Position numbers and translations under genes: made by a program. Under the pieces are notes generated by a model, which had not been told where the DNA came from, ran no database searches, and saw only the letters and a list, made by a program, of their open reading frames with translations. From the NCBI RefSeq assembly GCF_041058985.1, contig NZ_JBEHZE010000001.1, positions 2,728,001 to 2,792,000 of the forward strand: 64,000 nt of DNA, written 5' to 3'. Each line of letters starts with the position of its first letter. Within the stretch, counting starts at the first letter, position 1. Positions 45,191 through 54,783 of this stretch are shown here, piece by piece. The DNA is from Hyphococcus lacteus. GTDB lineage: Bacteria; Pseudomonadota; Alphaproteobacteria; Caulobacterales; Parvularculaceae.

Positions 45191-46134
45191 TTTATGGCCT
45201 GCGATTGTTGAAATGCTTCTATGATCTCTGCCAGCGTGGAAACTGCAAGCATTGATGCGTTGCGCATTGACGGCACCAAACCAATCGGCCCGCGCAGTCG
45301 CTTGAGTAGGTGTTCGCTAACACCATTTTGACGCAAAGCCTCCAACCGCGCATCATGCGTAACACGGCTTCCTAATGCACCGATATAGAACGCATCTGTT
45401 TTTAATGCTTGCTTGAGCAAAGGTGGCTCCCACTCATGTTCATGAAACAACAGGACGATCGCGGTCCATTCATCGCCCGACAAGCCATCAACATCACCCA
45501 CAGCCGATAGATGAATTGATTTGCCGAAGCTTTCGCACTCAGCTTTGTCATCAATATCTGGTGTGTACGAAATAATATCAAAACCGGCCGCAGACGCCGC
45601 GCGCGAGAACTGTAACAATTCTAATCCACGGCCAGCGACGCGAATTTCAATTTTCGGCACATAGGTAAAATGAAATACCCCCTCGCATCTCCCGCCCTCA
45701 ACGATCTCTATGCCACTCGGATCAAGCGCTATCTCAACCACTTTTCGCGCTGACAACCTATTCACAAACGCGCTAATTACGTTTTTGTCTGGCGTCGGCA
45801 AGATCAACAAATCGACACCACCGCCGCAAGGCAATTTGACGTCAACAAAAGGTGAGCCTTCGCCGAATTGAACTCGTTTCGCCGTACCAGTCCTAATCAC
45901 ATCAAGCGCCATGGCGACAACATTGCCATCAATGCAACCGCTTGAGACGGAGCCAGCATAGCTTCCGTTTTCACACACAATCATATGCGCTCCGACTTGT
46001 CTCGATGCGCGCCCAATAACACCAACAATAGTAACAAGCGCGGTTCGCAACTTTTCTTGATGACATTGGTCCATGAAGCGGAACTGTTCTAACGCGTGTT
46101 CACCAATGTCACATCTTTGTTTTACCGACTGCAT
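45187..46134 (-). CDS. XdhC/CoxI-family molybdoenzyme maturation factor
   Basis: A 315-residue protein with an N-terminal XdhC/CoxI domain (ALVTIVGVIGRASRQVGAHMIVCENGSYAGSVSSGCIDGNV, about 33-73) and a C-terminal Rossmann-type XdhC domain ending in YIGALGSRVTHDARLEALRQNG and RGPIGLVPS. Family members bind and sulfurate molybdenum cofactor and hand it to hydroxylases such as xanthine dehydrogenase. It is divergent from the two-subunit hydroxylase next door, with 184 bp between the starts, and coupled to the MocA-like gene. Confidence 0.88.
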   Translation of the reverse strand: MQSVKQRCDIGEHALEQFRFMDQCHQEKLRTALVTIVGVIGRASRQVGAHMIVCENGSYAGSVSSGCIDGNVVAMALDVIRTGTAKRVQFGEGSPFVDVKLPCGGGVDLLILPTPDKNVISAFVNRLSARKVVEIALDPSGIEIVEGGRCEGVFHFTYVPKIEIRVAGRGLELLQFSRAASAAGFDIISYTPDIDDKAECESFGKSIHLSAVGDVDGLSGDEWTAIVLLFHEHEWEPPLLKQALKTDAFYIGALGSRVTHDARLEALRQNGVSEHLLKRLRGPIGLVPSMRNASMLAVSTLAEIIEAFQQSQAIK

Positions 46135-46318
46135 TTCACCGCCAAAAAATTATCTTATATCGTGACACCAAACCTAAAGAATATAATTCTTTTACCGTGC
46201 TATTCTATAACGCTTACGTGATCTCGCAAAAATCGCTGACATTCTTCTGGTGCATCTAGGCGCATCAACCTATAGTGCCATTCATTGAAATCACAGCACA
46301 TTCACGGGGATCCGGACT

Positions 46319-46774
46319 ATGGCTGAACTCACCATTAACGGCGAAAAACACTCTATCGATGATGACGAGACCATACCGCTTTTGTGGTATTTGCGAGACG
46401 TTCTCGAAATGCGTGGTACTAAGTTCGGATGCGGTGTGGCGCAATGTGGCGCTTGTACGGTCCATGTGGATGGGGTTGCGGTCCGGTCTTGCGTAACGCC
46501 CGCCGCATCAGTCGATGGCCGCAAGATAACAACGATTGAGGGACTAAGCGACGCTGGCGATCACCCGGTTCAAAAAGCATGGCGTGAACATAACGTTCCG
46601 CAATGTGGTTACTGCCAATCTGGTCAGATGATGCAGGCTGCGTCCCTACTCGCCAGTAACCCGAACCCGAGTGACGAAGATATAGACCAGTCGATGCAGG
46701 GGAATATCTGCCGCTGCGGCACCTATCCGCGAATTCGCGCTGCGATCAAAACTGCTGCGAGGACTGCACGATGA
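46319..46774 (+). CDS. Molybdenum hydroxylase 2Fe-2S subunit (IorA-like)
   Basis: A 151-residue iron-sulfur subunit with two clusters: plant-type ferredoxin cysteines in FGCGVAQCGACTVH and RSC, and the helical-domain cluster in PQCGYCQSGQMM and GNICRCGTYPRI. It transfers electrons from the molybdenum subunit. Isoquinoline 1-oxidoreductase alpha is the closest family by layout: two subunits and no FAD subunit. It overlaps the large subunit gene by 4 bp (ATGA). Confidence 0.92.
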   Translation: MAELTINGEKHSIDDDETIPLLWYLRDVLEMRGTKFGCGVAQCGACTVHVDGVAVRSCVTPAASVDGRKITTIEGLSDAGDHPVQKAWREHNVPQCGYCQSGQMMQAASLLASNPNPSDEDIDQSMQGNICRCGTYPRIRAAIKTAARTAR

Positions 46775-49071
46775 TCAAAATTGAAAATGTTTCCCGAAGG
46801 GATGTCCTACGCGCTGGCGGCATTGGCGGTGCGTTCATATTGGGCACGACACTTATTGGCTGCGGTGACAAAAGCAACGGCCTGACCGAAGTGGCTGCGA
46901 CCAAAGACTCAGCCCTCGAGCCGCTTAATCTTTTTGTCTCTCTCAATGAAGATGGCAAAGTTCAAATCTTGTGCCACCGCGCAGAAATGGGCCAACAAGC
47001 GCGAACCGGATTGGCGCGCGTAATCGCCGACGAACTGGAAGCGGACTGGGACAAAATTGTCGTTGTGCAGACCGAAGGTGAAGCGAAATACGGTGATCAG
47101 AACACGGACGGATCGACTACCATTCGTGCTGATTTCACCCGCCTCCGCCGCATCGGCGCAAGTGCGCGCTCAATGCTTGAACGGGCCGCCTCACAAAAAT
47201 GGGATGTACCGCTTAAAGAGTGTAGTGCCGAACTCCATGAGGTTGTTCATAAACCTACGGGTCGCCGCTTGGGGTACGGCGAGCTTGCATCGACGGCCGC
47301 GACTCTCGACCCACCCGCCTATGAAGGCGAAGATATCGAAGCGATCGTGACAAACTCTTATTCTCTAAAAGAACCTGATCAATGGCGTTACATCGGCAAG
47401 GCTGCCGCATCAGTTGACCTTGATGATATGTTGGTTGGCAATGCCATATATGGACAAGATGTCAGCCTACCGGGGATGAAAATCGCAGTCATCGCACGGC
47501 CGCCAGTGCTTTACGGCAAAATCACCTCAGCTGACTTAGACGCCGCAAAGAACGTACCCGGCGTATTACATGTTCTTGAAATGCCGATTGGTGAAAACAA
47601 AGGCGGATTTAACCCTGTTGGCGGAATTGCCGTCGTAGCAGAAACAACATGGGCCGCCATCCAAGGGCGCAATGCACTATCAATCGAATGGGATGATGGC
47701 GACAATAGCGATTACGACTCGGCCACTTATCGTAAAGAGCTAGAAGCATCTGTTGCGTCACCACAAAAAGTTGTACGAAACAAAGGTGATATCGACACAG
47801 CGTTCCAAAGCGCCGCCCAAACAATCACGGCAGACTACTATGTGCCGCATCTAGCCCATGCGCAGATGGAACCGCCTGCTGCGTTGGCTCAGTTTTTGGA
47901 CGGCAATGTTGAAGTCTGGACCTCGACGCAGAATCCTCAACAAGCACGCCTCGACCTCGCCAGAATAATGGAAATCGATTACGCCAATGTGCGCGTGAAC
48001 AATGCTCTGTTGGGTGGCGGTTTTGGGCGCAAATCCAAGCCAGATTTTGTCTATGAAGCGGCGCTCCTCGCACGGGCGCTGAACATACCCATCAAAGTGA
48101 TATGGACACGTGAAGACGATATCCAACATGATTACCTGCACACGGTCGCCGCACAGCGTATCGAGGGTTCACTCGATCCGGACGGCAATCTGACCGGGTG
48201 GCGACAGCGAGTTAGCTTTCCATCAATTAGTTCAATTTTTAATCCCGCGACAGAATATGGTTCTGCGGGCGAATTGGGCCTTGGGTTTTCAGACAATCCA
48301 TTTGCAGTACCAAATTTGCGACTAGAGAACGGCAAAGCCAAAGGCAAGATCCGTATTGGCTGGCTGCGATCTGTGAACAATATTCAACATGCATTCGCAA
48401 CTCAGTCTTTCGCAGCGGAACTAGCCCACGCAGCCGGACGTGACCCAAAGGACTACCTATTGGAATTGATCGGAGAGGATCGCATCATTGATCTCGCCCA
48501 AGAAGGCTTGGAAGTTGACTATAGTAACTACAACCAATCTTATGACGAACATCCGATTGATACCGGCCGCCTAAAAAATGTGATCAGAACGGCTGCAGAT
48601 AAGATCGGCTGGCGCACCGACCTGCCCGAAGGTCATGGAATGGGCATCGCCGGCCACCGCAGCTTCCTCAGTTATGTTGCAACCGCCGTTGAGGTCAAAG
48701 TTGATGGCGATGGAAAGCTTGAAATTCAAAACGTCTGGGTCGCTTGCGATTGCGGTGTCGCGGTTAACCCAGAATCTGTTCGCGCCCAAATGGAAGGGGC
48801 CAGCGTCTTTGCGCTCTCCAACATGTTTGAAAGCGCCATAACCGCATCAAATGGGCGTGTTGATCAAAGCAATTTCCACGATTACAAATTGCTACGTATC
48901 AATAATTCACCACACCAGGTGAATGTAGAGATGATAAAAAGCAACGCCGCACCTGGTGGCGTGGGCGAACCGGGTACGCCGCCTTTTGCCCCGGCACTGA
49001 CCAACGCTATTTTTGCGGCGACAGGAAAGCGCATTCGCGAACTCCCGATTGGCGATCAATTATCGGCCTAA
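46771..49071 (+). CDS. Molybdenum hydroxylase large subunit (IorB-like, Tat-exported)
   Basis: A 766-residue molybdopterin-binding subunit of the xanthine dehydrogenase family. NVSRRDVLRAGGIGGAFILG is a Tat signal, and LIGC just after gives a possible lipobox, so the enzyme is probably periplasmic and may be anchored. Cofactor motifs include LLGGGFGRKSKPDF (about 410-423) and GGVGEPGTPPFAPAL (about 729-743), where GVGE holds the catalytic glutamate. Isoquinoline 1-oxidoreductase-like enzymes hydroxylate N-heterocycles or aldehydes; the substrate is unknown. Confidence 0.9.
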   Translation: MIKIENVSRRDVLRAGGIGGAFILGTTLIGCGDKSNGLTEVAATKDSALEPLNLFVSLNEDGKVQILCHRAEMGQQARTGLARVIADELEADWDKIVVVQTEGEAKYGDQNTDGSTTIRADFTRLRRIGASARSMLERAASQKWDVPLKECSAELHEVVHKPTGRRLGYGELASTAATLDPPAYEGEDIEAIVTNSYSLKEPDQWRYIGKAAASVDLDDMLVGNAIYGQDVSLPGMKIAVIARPPVLYGKITSADLDAAKNVPGVLHVLEMPIGENKGGFNPVGGIAVVAETTWAAIQGRNALSIEWDDGDNSDYDSATYRKELEASVASPQKVVRNKGDIDTAFQSAAQTITADYYVPHLAHAQMEPPAALAQFLDGNVEVWTSTQNPQQARLDLARIMEIDYANVRVNNALLGGGFGRKSKPDFVYEAALLARALNIPIKVIWTREDDIQHDYLHTVAAQRIEGSLDPDGNLTGWRQRVSFPSISSIFNPATEYGSAGELGLGFSDNPFAVPNLRLENGKAKGKIRIGWLRSVNNIQHAFATQSFAAELAHAAGRDPKDYLLELIGEDRIIDLAQEGLEVDYSNYNQSYDEHPIDTGRLKNVIRTAADKIGWRTDLPEGHGMGIAGHRSFLSYVATAVEVKVDGDGKLEIQNVWVACDCGVAVNPESVRAQMEGASVFALSNMFESAITASNGRVDQSNFHDYKLLRINNSPHQVNVEMIKSNAAPGGVGEPGTPPFAPALTNAIFAATGKRIRELPIGDQLSA

Positions 49072-49089
49072 TCACCGACATCTTCTTTG

Positions 49090-49121
49090 AAAAGCCATCG
49101 CCTCTCGCGATGGCTTTTTTT
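49090..49121 (+). terminator. Intrinsic terminator after the molybdenum hydroxylase operon
   Basis: AAAAGCCATCGC (49090-49101), a 5-base loop and GCGATGGCTTTT (49107-49118) form a perfect 12-bp stem running into T residues to 49121. It is 18 bp after the large-subunit stop and separates that operon from the TonB-dependent receptor gene. Confidence 0.9.
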
Positions 49122-49272
49122 ATGCCCACTTCCTCAAAATAATTCCTCTTAAACTTTAATGCCAAAAAGTTGATCAGACTTTACCCCCATCGACAGTCAT
49201 TGGCGCTATTGTCCGTGTGCTGGTGAGGGCCAGTCATTTACATTTTATTGCTCTGTAAGGGGATATTTCTGC

Positions 49273-51492
49273 GTGCCAATCTCAAAGCTCACATACCAAT
49301 ACATTTTATTTACAGCATGTGGCCTTTCATTGCATGCCACGTCATTGGCACAAGAGCCCACTGATATCGTTTTGGTGTCGGCTCAAAAGCGAATACAAAA
49401 CATTGACGATGTACCGGTCTCAGTCAGTGTCATTAATGATGAAGCGCTGAACGCGATCAGCGCGGCAGGTGAAGACATCCTATTCCTCGCGGCGCGGTCA
49501 CCCAGTCTTTACGCCGAAGCATCATCAGGACGAACCTTCCCTCGGTTTTACATTCGTGGGTTAGGCAACACGGATTTCGACCTGAATGCAAACCAACCGG
49601 TCAGTCTCGTTTATGACGAGATTGTTCTCGAAAATTCTATCCTAAAAGGTTTTCCCGTTTTTGACCTCGATCGCGTAGAAGTTTTGCGTGGGCCTCAAGG
49701 AACTTTATTTGGCAGAAATAGTCCCGCAGGCGTCATTAAATTTGAGTCAGCAAAACCCACCGAATATGTCGAGGGCTATGGCCGTGTTTCCTATGGTAGC
49801 TTTAACAGCGTCGATATCGAAGGCGCTATTAGCGGCCCTATCGCTGGCGATAAGCTTATGGGACGCTTATCAATTCTAACCCAACGGCGAGATGATTATG
49901 TTGATAATAGTTTCTCAGGTGGTGAAGAAGGGTTTGAAGAATTCTTTGAATTTGCCGGTCGAGCCCAGTTACTGTTCAAACCCAATGACCGGGTGTCGTC
50001 ACTTTTGAACATTCATGGTCGGCGTCTCGACGGTGGATCTAGATTATTCCGTGCAAATATTATTAACCCGGACACAGGAGGCTTGATCGAAAATTTCGAT
50101 CGTCGCACCACGGCGCAAGATGCGACACAAGTTCTCGAAGTTTATAATATTGGCGCGAGTCTGAAAACGGAAATTGATTTGGACGTTGGGGTGCTCACTT
50201 CAATTACTGGTTACGAACAAATTGGAATTTCCGCACGCGGTGACGTCGATGGCGGGTTTGGTGCGGATTTCACCCCCCCCGTTGGCACCGGCTCTATTCC
50301 TTTTGCTGCTGAAAGCGCAGACAACATCACCGATCATGACCAGTTTACACAGGAATTGCGCTTCAACTTCTCACCGACAGAAAATACGAATACAACCATC
50401 GGCGGCTATTTCTTTTACGAAAAGCTCGACATCGAGAATTTAAGTTTCGATACTCTATCAGGCGGCATAGAAAATGGTCGCGCGATACAAAATCAAGAAA
50501 CCTACGCATGGGCTGTTTTTGGCTCAACCGAATGGTTAGTGAGCGACCGCATAACCCTACAGGGTGGTTTGCGAATTTCCGGCGAAGACAAATCATTTAT
50601 CGCCGAACGGCTTGTTGGACCGTTTGGTTCCGGCACCCTCGCCCCGATCCAACAAGACCTTGATGATGTCGTGATCTCTGGCGACGCAAGCGTCACTTAC
50701 TCGCTCACGTCTAACACAAACATTTACACGCGTTATGCCCGTGGTTTCCGCGCACCAAACGTACAAGGGCGCATTGTGTTTGGCGATGCTGTTACTGTGG
50801 CAAACACCGAGACGATTAATGCATTTGAAGCTGGCGTTAAAGGAACGCTTTTCTCCGGGCTAGGCTGTTACGCCATATCCGGCTTTTATTTTGAGACCAG
50901 CGACCAACAGCTCACCGCTGTTGGCGGTGCGGGAAATTTCAATCAACTCCTTAATGCAGATAAAGTGATTGGTTATGGATTTGAGGCTGAAGCGTCCCTC
51001 TCGCCAGTATCTGGCCTCGACCTGACAGCAGGTCTAAGTCTCAACGATACAGAAATCGACGATCCTGATCTCGAAGTTGGTGTCTGTACTATCGGATGCA
51101 CAGTGCTCAATCCAATTAATCCACTCACAAATAATGCGCTGATAGACGGAAACGCGCTGCCGCAAGCGCCGCGTTGGATCGCAAACGCTACCCTCCATTA
51201 CACCCTTCCCGTACTCAATGGACGTGGAGACGTTTTCGTTTTTACTGACTGGGCTTACCGAAGTCGCATCAACTTCTTTTTGTATGAAAGCGCAGAATTC
51301 CAAGATCAAAAGCTAATCGAAGGTGGTATTCGCGTAGGGTATCGAGAAGCGGGAGGCCGGTACGAAGTCGCCGCGTATGGCCGCAACCTCACTAATGATA
51401 CCTCAGTCGAAGGCGCGCTTGATTTCAATAACTTTACCGGCTTCGTCAACGAACCCCGGGTTTGGGGTGTCGAAATTTCCTCGCGGTTCTAA
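49273..51492 (+). CDS. TonB-dependent outer membrane receptor
   Basis: A 739-residue TonB-dependent receptor with a GTG start after AAGGGG. Signal peptide at about 1-26 (TACGLSLHATSLAQE). The plug begins DIVLVSAQKRIQNIDDVPVSVSVI and contains RVEVLRGPQGTLFGRNSPAGVIKFESAKPT; the barrel ends ..EPRVWGVEISSRF, the terminal phenylalanine needed for insertion. The family imports siderophores, vitamins or oligomers; the ligand is unknown. It follows the hydroxylase operon but has its own upstream region, with a DUF547 gene next. Confidence 0.93.
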   Translation: MPISKLTYQYILFTACGLSLHATSLAQEPTDIVLVSAQKRIQNIDDVPVSVSVINDEALNAISAAGEDILFLAARSPSLYAEASSGRTFPRFYIRGLGNTDFDLNANQPVSLVYDEIVLENSILKGFPVFDLDRVEVLRGPQGTLFGRNSPAGVIKFESAKPTEYVEGYGRVSYGSFNSVDIEGAISGPIAGDKLMGRLSILTQRRDDYVDNSFSGGEEGFEEFFEFAGRAQLLFKPNDRVSSLLNIHGRRLDGGSRLFRANIINPDTGGLIENFDRRTTAQDATQVLEVYNIGASLKTEIDLDVGVLTSITGYEQIGISARGDVDGGFGADFTPPVGTGSIPFAAESADNITDHDQFTQELRFNFSPTENTNTTIGGYFFYEKLDIENLSFDTLSGGIENGRAIQNQETYAWAVFGSTEWLVSDRITLQGGLRISGEDKSFIAERLVGPFGSGTLAPIQQDLDDVVISGDASVTYSLTSNTNIYTRYARGFRAPNVQGRIVFGDAVTVANTETINAFEAGVKGTLFSGLGCYAISGFYFETSDQQLTAVGGAGNFNQLLNADKVIGYGFEAEASLSPVSGLDLTAGLSLNDTEIDDPDLEVGVCTIGCTVLNPINPLTNNALIDGNALPQAPRWIANATLHYTLPVLNGRGDVFVFTDWAYRSRINFFLYESAEFQDQKLIEGGIRVGYREAGGRYEVAAYGRNLTNDTSVEGALDFNNFTGFVNEPRVWGVEISSRF

Positions 51493-51515
51493 CCGGTCCA
51501 AAACTAAAGGTTACA

Positions 51516-52322
51516 ATGAGAAAAATACTTTTTGTCTTCTTCAGTCTTCTATTATCATCGCACGCACATAGCCAAAACCTTAGTGCACTCGGGAAATGGA
51601 CGAACACCAGCGATAAAACCATCGACCATTCAGAATGGGCCATCATTCTTGAAACCTATGTCGATGCTAATACGGAAGACGGCGTGAATCGGTTTTTCTA
51701 TAGCGAAGTAACTGGCCCTGACAAAAAACGACTAAAGAGTTATATCAAATTTCTCGCCCAAATTGATCCGACGGCACTCAACAAAGAAGAAAGCTTCGCC
51801 TATTGGGCCAATCTATACAACGCGCTCACAGTTGACCTGATCCTCGATAATTATCCGATAGAAAGCATCAAAGATATCAAACCGTCTGTCTTTGCGTTTG
51901 GCCCATGGAAAATGGATGTCGTTAAAGTTTCCGGTCAAGAATTATCGCTTGATGATATTGAGCACGGCATTCTACGCGCTTATTGGACTGACGCGCGCAT
52001 ACATTACGCAGTAAATTGCGCATCAATCGGATGCCCAAATCTGCGCGCGGTGCCGTTTAGCGGTCAAAGCCTGGAACGAGATTTAGAAAGTGCCGCTCGC
52101 GCCTATATCAATCACCCGCGCGGGGCACATGTCGACTCTGAAGGACGATTGATCCTTTCGTCTATTTATGATTGGTACAGCGATGATTTCGGCGAATCCG
52201 ATAGCGCTATTATCGCTCATCTTTCGCTCTATGCCGATGATGATCTCGCATCGAAACTTAGCTCAATTAAAAAAATCCATAATTATAACTATGACTGGAG
52301 CTTGAATATAGCGAATCCATAA
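51516..52322 (+). CDS. Secreted DUF547 protein
   Basis: With the start at 51516 (AAAGG upstream) it has 268 residues and a signal peptide MRKILFVFFSLLLSSHAHSQ. The DUF547 core includes EESFAYWANLYNALTVDLIL (about 92-111), HYAVNCASIGCPNLRAVPF (about 167-185) and IYDWYSDDFGE. The conserved cysteines in NCASIGCPNLR are typical of the family, which has a papain-like fold by prediction but no settled activity. The start is 23 bp after the receptor stop, so co-expression is likely. Confidence 0.85.
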   Translation: MRKILFVFFSLLLSSHAHSQNLSALGKWTNTSDKTIDHSEWAIILETYVDANTEDGVNRFFYSEVTGPDKKRLKSYIKFLAQIDPTALNKEESFAYWANLYNALTVDLILDNYPIESIKDIKPSVFAFGPWKMDVVKVSGQELSLDDIEHGILRAYWTDARIHYAVNCASIGCPNLRAVPFSGQSLERDLESAARAYINHPRGAHVDSEGRLILSSIYDWYSDDFGESDSAIIAHLSLYADDDLASKLSSIKKIHNYNYDWSLNIANP

Positions 52323-52366
52323 TCTCGGCCCCGCTATACATAAAAATCGACCGCCGATAAAAACGG

Positions 52367-53470
52367 CTACAAAAACTGGTCCATGGCTTGATCGAGATAA
52401 TCGATCATCAAATCGCGATTGTCAGAGCGAACATCGCTACTTTGTTCGATATGTAAATAACGATGTGTGTTACTCGAGTCTTCAGCGGCCGTGTCACAAA
52501 CATCGGGTGATCCATTGGTATAACGACCCGAAGTGTTTGTCGTACCACCTAGGCTGGTCGTATAAAGATCATCTCCTTCCACATCGAGAAACGGGCTATA
52601 CATACATGCCGATATCTGCCCGCCGTTATTAATCACTGACGCAAGTGTCGTCATCAGTGTAACACCGCTGGCATTTACCAGCGACCGAGTCTCACTTAAA
52701 TTTACGAGTTTATCGTTGTCGCCGGGCGCACATTGCGACTGTAACGTTGTCAGACTAGCGGAACCAAAACCATGAAATTCTATATAGTGAACATCGTTGT
52801 TAAAGTCTTCGATGGATTTTTGGGCGACAAAGAAAAGATGTTCGTCATTATGAACGGCATCACTAACACGATAGTCGCTAAAATTTTGGCAACTACTTGC
52901 CACAGGGCTACTGCGCCGGTGAACACCTGCCATTAAAAAATACCGGACATCCAACTCAAGATAAGCCGCGATCCCTTCAAGATTTGTGTTCTGATCAAAC
53001 TTAGGGTGCGGCACATGAATAGCAACGTTACGCGATGCCGATGGATTAAAAATGAATGTTCCGCCACCTGCGCTACCAGCCGTCGGTACCGGAATTTTCT
53101 CACGCAATAAATAATACGTCTTCCCTGTATCCGTATCCAAAAACTCGACAAGTTCATAACCGATCGTTTCTGCTGTTTCATGGGCATCGGTGTACCGTTC
53201 ATTCAAAATATCTGAAACAACTTCGCTTAAACTCGTGCGTTGGGAGGCAGTTGGTACGTCAAAAATGTCATCATTTGCCTGACCAAATTCCAACGCCGTT
53301 AGATAACCGTTCAAACTGCCGGATTGCGTAGGAACTGGATCGACTGGTGCCGGTGGTGGCGTCACTGGTGGTGATGGCGGCGGCGTGGATGGTGCATCAT
53401 CATTTCCACCAGAGCATGCACTCAATAGCAAAACCGTGACCGCTACAAAAAGGGTTCGTTGGAGCATCAT
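52367..53470 (-). CDS. Lipoprotein, possible amidohydrolase-like fold
   Basis: With the start at 53470 it has 367 residues: lipoprotein signal MMLQRTLFVAVTVLLLSAC, then a Pro/Thr spacer (APSTPPPSPPVTPPPAPV). I do not recognise the family. The body has spaced His/Glu motifs, VAIHVPHPKFDQNTN, FLMAGVHRRSS, VHYIEFHGFGSAS and a late YLHIEQS, which recall the zinc site order of N-formylglutamate amidohydrolase/M14-like enzymes. That resemblance is by eye. It is the last gene of the minus-strand surface cluster, 26 bp past the M14 gene. Confidence 0.6.
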   Translation of the reverse strand: MMLQRTLFVAVTVLLLSACSGGNDDAPSTPPPSPPVTPPPAPVDPVPTQSGSLNGYLTALEFGQANDDIFDVPTASQRTSLSEVVSDILNERYTDAHETAETIGYELVEFLDTDTGKTYYLLREKIPVPTAGSAGGGTFIFNPSASRNVAIHVPHPKFDQNTNLEGIAAYLELDVRYFLMAGVHRRSSPVASSCQNFSDYRVSDAVHNDEHLFFVAQKSIEDFNNDVHYIEFHGFGSASLTTLQSQCAPGDNDKLVNLSETRSLVNASGVTLMTTLASVINNGGQISACMYSPFLDVEGDDLYTTSLGGTTNTSGRYTNGSPDVCDTAAEDSSNTHRYLHIEQSSDVRSDNRDLMIDYLDQAMDQFL

Positions 53471-53544
53471 TATATTCTCAATTTTCCGGCGCTTCACCGA
53501 ACATTTCGTAACTATCATTAGGACAGAAAGGCTTTGTCGGCAGT

Positions 53545-54750
53545 CTAATTTCGCGACGCTTTATCCTTACCGAGATCGTCTTCGTCGTAGGACAAAAGAA
53601 TTCGCATCATCTCTTCGGCAAAGACTACCGCGCTGCGTGATATCGCTGCTCTATTTGTCTCGTCGCCAACTTCATAAGTCATGGATGGCGCACCAAATCT
53701 TCCGAATGAATAATTCTTCGAAGTTGGCAAACTCCGTTGATGACGTTCCTCGCGTGAGAAATCGTAATAATCAAACCGTTCATCAGCCGACTCGAGCCAA
53801 CGCGCAGTGAATTTTTCTGGTTTGGTTTTTTCTTTTTTTGTCTGGGTATAGAATAAGTTCTTTTTAGTAGAATGGAAATCAAGCATCAGACGAAGTTGAC
53901 TGTTGGGATCATCCGCAATGTCATCAAGTAATTTTTTCGCGGCCTGTGTTTCTGGCTGCGTGAAAGGCCCCCAATCACGGTTCAGATCTTTTCCATTTAC
54001 ATTGTGACGCCAGTTTCCATTCGCCACCCCATCTGGGTTCATAAGAGAAACAGCAATGATGCCAAAACGGTTGCGAAAATCGGTGGCTAATTCAGTGTCA
54101 GCAAAAACAGTGCTCACAAAAGCCAACATAGCAAACGCACCCGAAAGTTCCGGGGGGTGCTGTCGTCCAAAGAGAACCACGTATTCACGATTAGAATCTG
54201 GCTCAGAAGGTGTGCTCTTCAGTGCATAAATTGGCCGTCCTTCCACAGAGTTACCTATTTTGACACGCTCAAGATATGGGTGCTTGGCAACCATTCCTTT
54301 TTCCCAGCTTTCATAGGCCTGTCCGCTGATCAACTCTTGTGCAGAAACGATGAATGGTTCCGTCCCCATTTCGAGGGTCATGACCACGCGTTTTCCCTTT
54401 TGGCGTTCTCGAACATAGATCGCATCGATCAAAGCCCACGTACGGCCATCATCACTACGCTTAGGGCGATAACGATGCTTTCCATAGCTATAGCGTATAC
54501 TGACTTTTAAGTCGCCTGTTTGCTTCGGCGTCACGCGAAAAGAATACCACGGGCTTGGGTTGATCGGTTGGTCCTCCGGATCAATCCGGATTTCAAAACT
54601 ATCCCCTTCAACAAAACATGCCGAAATCCGGGCCCCTTCGAAATCTGCATCAAGTTTCGCGAGGTCGTTTTCGCATGTTTCATTTGCCCATGAGACGGAA
54701 AGCAAACCACTTGTAAGAAATGAAGCAATTCCGAAAAGCAATGTCCGCAT
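53545..54750 (-). CDS. Secreted M14-type zinc carboxypeptidase
   Basis: With the start at 54750 it has 401 residues: signal peptide MRTLLFGIASFLTSGLLSVSWAN, then a beta-rich N-terminal domain (about 25-140) like that of cytosolic carboxypeptidases (CCP/AGBL), and an M14 catalytic domain. Zinc ligands are His198 and Glu201 in GRQHPPELSG and His293 in LMLDFHST; the catalytic glutamate is Glu360 in MTYEVGDE; WRHNVNGKDLNRDWG gives the substrate arginines. CCP-like enzymes remove C-terminal residues, often acidic ones. The export signal is unusual for that subgroup. Confidence 0.85.
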   Translation of the reverse strand: MRTLLFGIASFLTSGLLSVSWANETCENDLAKLDADFEGARISACFVEGDSFEIRIDPEDQPINPSPWYSFRVTPKQTGDLKVSIRYSYGKHRYRPKRSDDGRTWALIDAIYVRERQKGKRVVMTLEMGTEPFIVSAQELISGQAYESWEKGMVAKHPYLERVKIGNSVEGRPIYALKSTPSEPDSNREYVVLFGRQHPPELSGAFAMLAFVSTVFADTELATDFRNRFGIIAVSLMNPDGVANGNWRHNVNGKDLNRDWGPFTQPETQAAKKLLDDIADDPNSQLRLMLDFHSTKKNLFYTQTKKEKTKPEKFTARWLESADERFDYYDFSREERHQRSLPTSKNYSFGRFGAPSMTYEVGDETNRAAISRSAVVFAEEMMRILLSYDEDDLGKDKASRN

Positions 54751-54783
54751 TGTAAAATCCCAATTCACAGTCGATCTGAATAG

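Noticed and set aside
39967..46300. Attachment-site duplication of the tRNA-Ser 3' end
   Set aside because: I looked for a second copy of the T-arm/acceptor segment downstream and found none, and no integrase gene is present.
49122..49272. Possible riboswitch upstream of the first TonB-dependent receptor
   Set aside because: I compared it with the cobalamin and TPP box patterns and saw no conserved box.
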